From the NCBI RefSeq assembly GCF_900963305.1, contig NC_042518.1:11360486-11424485 (forward strand): a stretch of DNA of 64,000 nt, read 5' to 3'. The position numbers and the translations under genes are program-made. Source of the stretch: Echeneis naucrates (taxonomy: Eukaryota; Chordata; Actinopteri; Carangiformes; Echeneidae). The notes under the pieces are model-generated. The model ran no database searches. It saw only the letters and a list, made by a program, of their open reading frames with translations, and was not told the origin of the DNA. Below, in pieces: positions 58,801 through 64,000 of this stretch (positions within the stretch are counted from its first letter, which is position 1; each line of letters opens with the position of its first letter).

Positions 58801-61800
58801 AAACACAATATAAAGCAAACAGTAATTTAACCTTAGCCTCAACTCTGGTGTCCCATCCAACTTATCCAAACCTCCAAGGTGCATTGTGATTAATGGGAAG
58901 AATGTATGCTGTCTGTGTACCCTCTAATGTGGACAGATAATAATTTCTTTGATATTGCACTATGACAATAACTTGGCACCTTGCCAAACATTTGGTCTCA
59001 CCACACTTTTTTAGATAACCACCCCCCCTGTATGCTCAGATCGATGCAAGTGTATATGTTATTTAATCAATGAGGAAACAGAATGGGGGAATGACTATGT
59101 TGGTCTATAGGAAGTTAAGATGCTTGACTGTTACTGTACAATATACTGTGATCTTCAGTTAAATTTTCTCCTTCAACTCTTTGGTCACAATATGTGTTTG
59201 TATGTTTGCTGTTTTCAGTGAAGAGTTTAGATGATAATGTGTTTGGGGGGGGGAGTCAAGAATATTTTGGAAACACATTTGTTGTTAAGAATATGTATAC
59301 ATACCAGTCTGTGGCAGCTGGCGACCTCCTCCTTATACTTCTTCTCTTTCTCAAGTTTCCAGTCCTTCAAGAAAATTTGGATGTATACTTGGGTTTGCAG
59401 CAGTTTATTGTCACCACTGGTACAAGTAAGAAATCTTTGCATTTTACACATTGTCAGTTTTATATCCTCTCTTATATTTTAGCCACAATCATATTGAATG
59501 GTGCTCCATCCTTTAAATAAAATTTTTAAATGGACTGTCATTTTTCAGGTCGGAGACTAAACATTACCGCGGAGAATGACTGCCGTCGACTTCACTGTTC
59601 TCTCAGGGACCTCAGCTCCCTACTTCAAGCTGTGGGACGCTTAGCTGAGCATTTCATTGGGGAAGTTTTTGCCGCACGATTCAGTGACGCACTTGCAGTA
59701 GTGGAGAGGTAAGTGCTCTGCGTCTCATCCCTGACATAAAAAATGTATTGTACATATATCACAAGTCTGTGTTTCCGAAAGAACTGTTGAACAGTTTCAT
59801 TGTACAATTTCTATAGTCATTATTATGTAATCTCTGTTAATCCTGTTTCAATTATTATTTACTTATCTTAATGAATATGTGAAAGAGCTTAATGTTTGGT
59901 ATTTTTGTTGTGTACTTTGTTGTGTACTGTATACTTTGCTTGATTAAAAGAGCAACATACCATCATAAAATCTTTTTTGTTTTTCTAGGTTGGTTGAAGT
60001 GACTTGCTACGGCTCCCAGACCAACCTTTATGACCTGGAGACTGCTGTGCCTTCTGTCCTAAAGCCAGACCTTGCTGACGTGTGAGTATCACATGTTTGA
60101 AGAAAAATCTACCCATAATCCTTTACATGGGACGCACTGGTTACAACTATAAAGACTTTGCTGTCCTGCATTGAGCACGGTTTTACCAACAGGTGCTAGG
60201 AGAACAGTCATATTTCACAGCATGAGTAAGAGCTGCTGAAAAGTGCACAGTGTTGGTGATGTTGGTTACTTTGTCTTTCTTTGAGGAACTTCATTTATAA
60301 TAATAAAGTCACATAATAATTTTCTGTCAGTAGTGAATTGATAGTAATGCAGATGAATCTGACTGATGTTTATCAGAAATATTTTATAAATCCAACAATA
60401 AATACTGATGAACACTGATGATTTGAGTAAAAAAAAAAAATTGGAGCAAGCTTTATAAGGAATAATCATTGCTGTTCATCCCACCATGTTTAACTCTGTG
60501 CTGATTTATTTGTTACAGACATGCACAGGCCCTTGCTGCATTGCAAGCCTACTCTCACTGGCTTGCACAGTTCTACAGTGAAGTCCACAGTCAAAATCAG
60601 AGCCAGTTCATCAACCTCATCACTTCTGCAATAGATGCCAGTAGTCCACTCATTACAGCTAAGGTAGCTTCTCTTGGTCTGTGTCTCAAATTACACAAAC
60701 AAAAGCTACTCCTACAGTATTTCAGTTCAGCTACTAAGAACCGCAGGCATTTACTGTATCCACACTCACAAGTAAAGTGCAGACCTCAGCCAGTAATGTT
60801 GGCAACAATAGACAGGACCCAAAGCAGAAAATAGCCACAGCCTCACAGACCCAATTGCAAGGCAGCAGGCTGATACAGGGCACAGATGCAGGGTTTTCTC
60901 AAATTGCACAGTGCACTTGTCAGAGTTGTCAGATGGAAAAAGGAGCCTGTGCGTGCGCATGTGAAATGCAAGAAGCAGCTGGTAGCGGTGAAAACATGGG
61001 CTGGAGTTTTATTTATTTTGTGTTTTCACTAAATAAACAAGAGGAGAGGGTTTGATAATAAAGCAAAGTACTCTGAAACACAGCGTGAACTCACTGATGG
61101 TCTGATTATCAAAATGGTAAAAGTTGGGGGTCCAAATGAATCATTTCAAAACGTGGGTGGGACCCTCGTATAAGGATAACTATGCCCATGAAAATAGGTA
61201 TTTCTATTTGTGTAATTCATAATCTGGACATAACAAATTAACTGTTACATTTCTGTGTTAAAGATAGTATTGCCTTTTGTTTCTATTTAGTCATTCAAAC
61301 CAGAGAAATAATCACGAAATAGTTCTTAAATACTGTCTTTATCTCAAGGTACCTGAAAAGCTCATGCTCTCAGCATGCCATCTGATGGTCTCCATCACAT
61401 CTACTGTGCGGCCTGTGTTTTTGGTCACTTTACCAGCTGTTCAGAACATTTTTAACCTCATTACAACAGAAAATCGTACCCGAAGACTTACCCAAGAGGT
61501 AAATGTTTCTATTACTTTGCATATTAAAACAAAACAAAACCATTTCAAAGTTGTTTTTGCATGCTAGTGTTGTAACATACAATTTATGACTTGAAAATCT
61601 GTTTTTATATTCCCCAGATTCCCTTCAAGTAGTGTCTTTAGTATGAAACGTCCTCAATATTTGAAATAATTATATGCAATCTGTGTTTCTATGTGCCTAT
61701 TTCTTCTCGCATAGGCTCACATGTTGGTGTGTAGAGCTTTATCCAACATGCTACTGCTCCCATGGCCAAATTTACCAGAGAGTGAGCAGCAGTGGCAAAC

Positions 61801-63968
61801 ACGCTCCAGCAACCATGCCAGCCTGTTAGCAGCCCTCACGCGTGAATATCGTATTTTAAGAGGGACAGTGAATATTACTCCACGACAACCTGCTCTAGAT
61901 GGCAGTCAGTATTTCCTTTTTCTTCCTATTCTTTTCTTTTTTGTTAGACCTTGTCTGACTATTCTAACCCTCCTTTTTCTGACCCCTTCTATCTTCTTCA
62001 GTGAAAGCAGTGATACAGCAGACTCTGCCTGTGCTCAGGGACATAGTGGATAGCATCTCTGGGGAATCCACAAAATCACGTCAGATCTGTTACCAGAGTC
62101 TACAGGAGTCTGTTCAAGTGTCACTCAGTCTTTTCCCAGTGTTTATTCAGCAGCCAGGTCAGTGTCTCCTCAACAGCTGGGCTGCCCATTTATAGTTAAC
62201 TAAAAATCTGATGAAGGTGAAGGGTCACACTGCATTTCTGCCCATCCTTTTCCTGTCTTGGTTGACTGCACTATGTTGGGCAAATAGACGTAATATTTCC
62301 GTAAGACGGAATATTTCTCTGCTGCTATCCTACTCGTGTAGGCAAGGTGATAACAGTACATGTAGCAACAGGCCATATCCATGTCACTAAAGAATTTAAA
62401 CACTTCATTTTAGTCTCTGCTCTTGCAGCTGGCATTGAGAGATGCATCTAGTTGTTGTCAAATAGCATACAAAATACAAATGAACATATATTAATTTATT
62501 TCACAAGTATTTCTAACTAGATAGATGCAGTAATAAAGAGTAGTATAATTAATGTGAAAGAATTCTGAGGACTTAAAGCTAAAATACAAAGGTGATCTGA
62601 CTGGCCTAATTTTTCGTTTTCACCTCTGTATCCCAGATGTGACGGATGAGATGCTGGCCTTCTTCTTGACACTGTTTCAGGCATTGCGAGTCCAGATGGG
62701 TGTTGCCTTCACAGGGCAGATCATCCACACTTTCCTCAGCATGTTCACCAGGTAAAAAATGTGTCTCTTGCTGCAGTTATTTATATTAGTTGTTTACTTT
62801 ACTATAAAATCTTGTCTTTAGATTTATGGGGCATTTGGGTATACACTGAAAATACTTGTCTCACACTCAACACTAAATGTAATGTCACTTATATGTGCTC
62901 CAGGGAACAGCTGGCGGCCAGTATTTTACAAGAAGGCAGTGCAGGGTGTAGAGTGGTGCAGAAGTTCCTCAAAATCCTGCAGGTGGTGGTGCAAGAGCCT
63001 GGTCAAGCTTTCAAGCCTTTTCTCCCCAGCATCCTCTCTCTCTGCATGGAGCAGGTTTATCCTGTGGTGGCAGAGGTCAGTTGGTGGTCACTTGTCCTAA
63101 GTTATCGTGTCTTTGGTTTTCTTCTTGATTTGGTTAGTCAGCGGGCACCTGAAATTTGCATGTGGCTTCATAATATTAACAAAGGAACAAACAAACCAGT
63201 AGTTAATGAGAATAAAAATGAAACTTGTCACAGATTTGTTTTATTTAAATATTCTGAAAATGAAAATTGTCAAGTGCTTAAGGGTACAGTTTGTGATGGT
63301 ATGCATCCCTGTTTTTGACAGCGGTCTTCCCCAGATGTGAAGGCAGAGATGTTTGAGTTGCTATACCAAATACTTCACCAAAACTGGAGGTACTTCTTTA
63401 AAACTTCAGTCTTAACAAGTGTCCAAAAAGGAGCTGCTGAAGATACTATGGAAAATGAAGCCCAGTTCACAGCTGCCATGCAGGTTGGCATATGCATCTA
63501 CAGTTGTTGGGTTTTTTTTGTTTGTTTGTTTTTGTTGCCATTTGTTTGTTTTTGTTTTTCACTGATGCATAAAAATTCCATTGCTTTCTACGATTGCTTT
63601 AAAACCTTGACAGGAGTTGTTTCCTTTGTTGGGCTTTGGATTTTTCACAGGAGTAAGAATTCTCTTCTTGATATTATAATAATAATGATGATGATGATAA
63701 TAATAACAATAATAATGATATAGCTTATTAGTTACATGGAACTAATATGGAATATAAAACCCGATTGCAGTAACTAGATTCATCTATCTCAAATGATGAC
63801 AAATTTAACACAGCTAATCAGTAAAGTTATAGTTAAACCTGGTTTTGTAATTTCCCGATCTTTTCCCAGGCATTTGGCCAATCTTTCCTGCAGCCTGACA
63901 TCCATATCTTCAAGCAGAATCTCTCCTATTTGGAGTCACTCAACAGCAAGCACAAGTTGTACCACAGA
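52893..63968 (+). CDS. xpo6: Exportin-6, 5' part (continues beyond the window)
   Basis: Karyopherin that, with RanGTP, exports actin-profilin from the nucleus. 22 coding exons are seen: 52,893-52,895 (the ATG alone); 53,964-54,054; 54,482-54,594; 55,045-55,242; 56,141-56,300; 56,594-56,671; 56,765-57,293; 57,673-57,799; 57,901-58,010; 58,146-58,254; 58,384-58,476; 59,356-59,425; 59,549-59,708; 59,989-60,081; 60,519-60,663; 61,349-61,498; 61,715-61,904; 62,002-62,157; 62,637-62,751; 62,904-63,075; 63,322-63,483; 63,870-63,968, giving about 1,041 codons of an expected 1,125 or more. The N terminus ASEEASLRALESLMTEFFHT begins the importin-beta-like repeat array. Other blocks are CKVIVDIGRQDWPMFYHDFF, THEGYFACLDIW, RIQFRYNQAQLEELDDETLD and SGESTKSRQICYQSLQESVQ, all very close to human XPO6. 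A Ser/Asn/Gly-rich linker in exon 7 is longer than in human. Confidence 0.95.
55335..55480. repeat. Decayed interspersed repeat in xpo6 intron 4
   Basis: Contains TCAATCTTTATTTATGTTG, GCACATTTAAAAC, and GACCAAAGTGCTTCACAAAA followed by AAAGCAC. These are words typical of the 3' flank of fish LINE/SINE repeats. The family is not assigned. Confidence 0.45.
63678..63720 (+). repeat. ATA/ATG trinucleotide microsatellite
   Basis: Runs of ATAATA, ATGATG and ATAATAATAAC units in xpo6 intron 21. Confidence 0.85.
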
Positions 63969-64000
63969 GTAAGTTCAGCTTTGATATCAGTATTTTATAT

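Overview
The window is nuclear DNA of a ray-finned (teleost) fish. The evidence is fish-type immunoglobulin heavy-chain V segments with 23-bp-spacer recombination signals, spliced vertebrate genes, and typical fish LINE, SINE-like and hAT-like repeats. Two worlds meet here: the distal (V) end of an IGH locus (about 1-10,800), and a block of conserved genes that in human lie mostly on chromosome 16p (cabp5, asphd1, sez6l2, kctd13, hirip3, antkmt/fam173a, xpo6; about 11,700-64,000).

Region 1-10.8 kb: IGHV cluster. The main segments lie on the minus strand, so D, J and C genes should lie left of the window. In transcriptional order they are an intact V with a GC-AG leader intron (10,262-10,720), a frameshifted V (9,319-9,738), an intact V (8,136-8,575), a rearranged head-to-head pair of V fragments (3,243-3,876), an intact V (779-1,205) and a V cut by the window edge (1-148). 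A further relic sits at 4,529-4,610 on the plus strand. Five 23-RSSs and several octamer promoters can be read. Two halves of what may be one LINE lie in opposite orientations (minus 1.8-3.0 kb, plus 4.9-7.2 kb), and an LTR-like fossil lies near 7.6-7.9 kb.

Region 11-64 kb: host genes. cabp5 (+) encodes a retinal-type calmodulin-like Ca2+ sensor. asphd1 (-) and sez6l2 (+) are head-to-head around a GC-rich 5' region. kctd13, hirip3, antkmt and xpo6 follow, all on +. I placed exons by reading frame, GT/AG (or GC/AG) sites and remembered human orthologues. Coding totals close in frame for every complete gene: cabp5 170 aa, asphd1 363 aa, sez6l2 889 aa, kctd13 329 aa, hirip3 423 aa, antkmt 213 aa. 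xpo6 runs off the right edge after about 1,041 codons.

The genes do not form a pathway. They share synteny rather than function: V segments for antibody diversity, a synaptic Ca2+ sensor, a neuronal CUB/sushi receptor, a CUL3 adaptor, a histone chaperone, a mitochondrial lysine methyltransferase and an actin exportin. I found no bacterial-type system, CRISPR array, tRNA or rRNA gene. The most unusual features are the inverted V fusion, the split inverted LINE, a second RSS heptamer class, a replaced metal-ligand His in asphd1, and TTAGC/GCTAA-rich 5' regions shared by kctd13 and xpo6.
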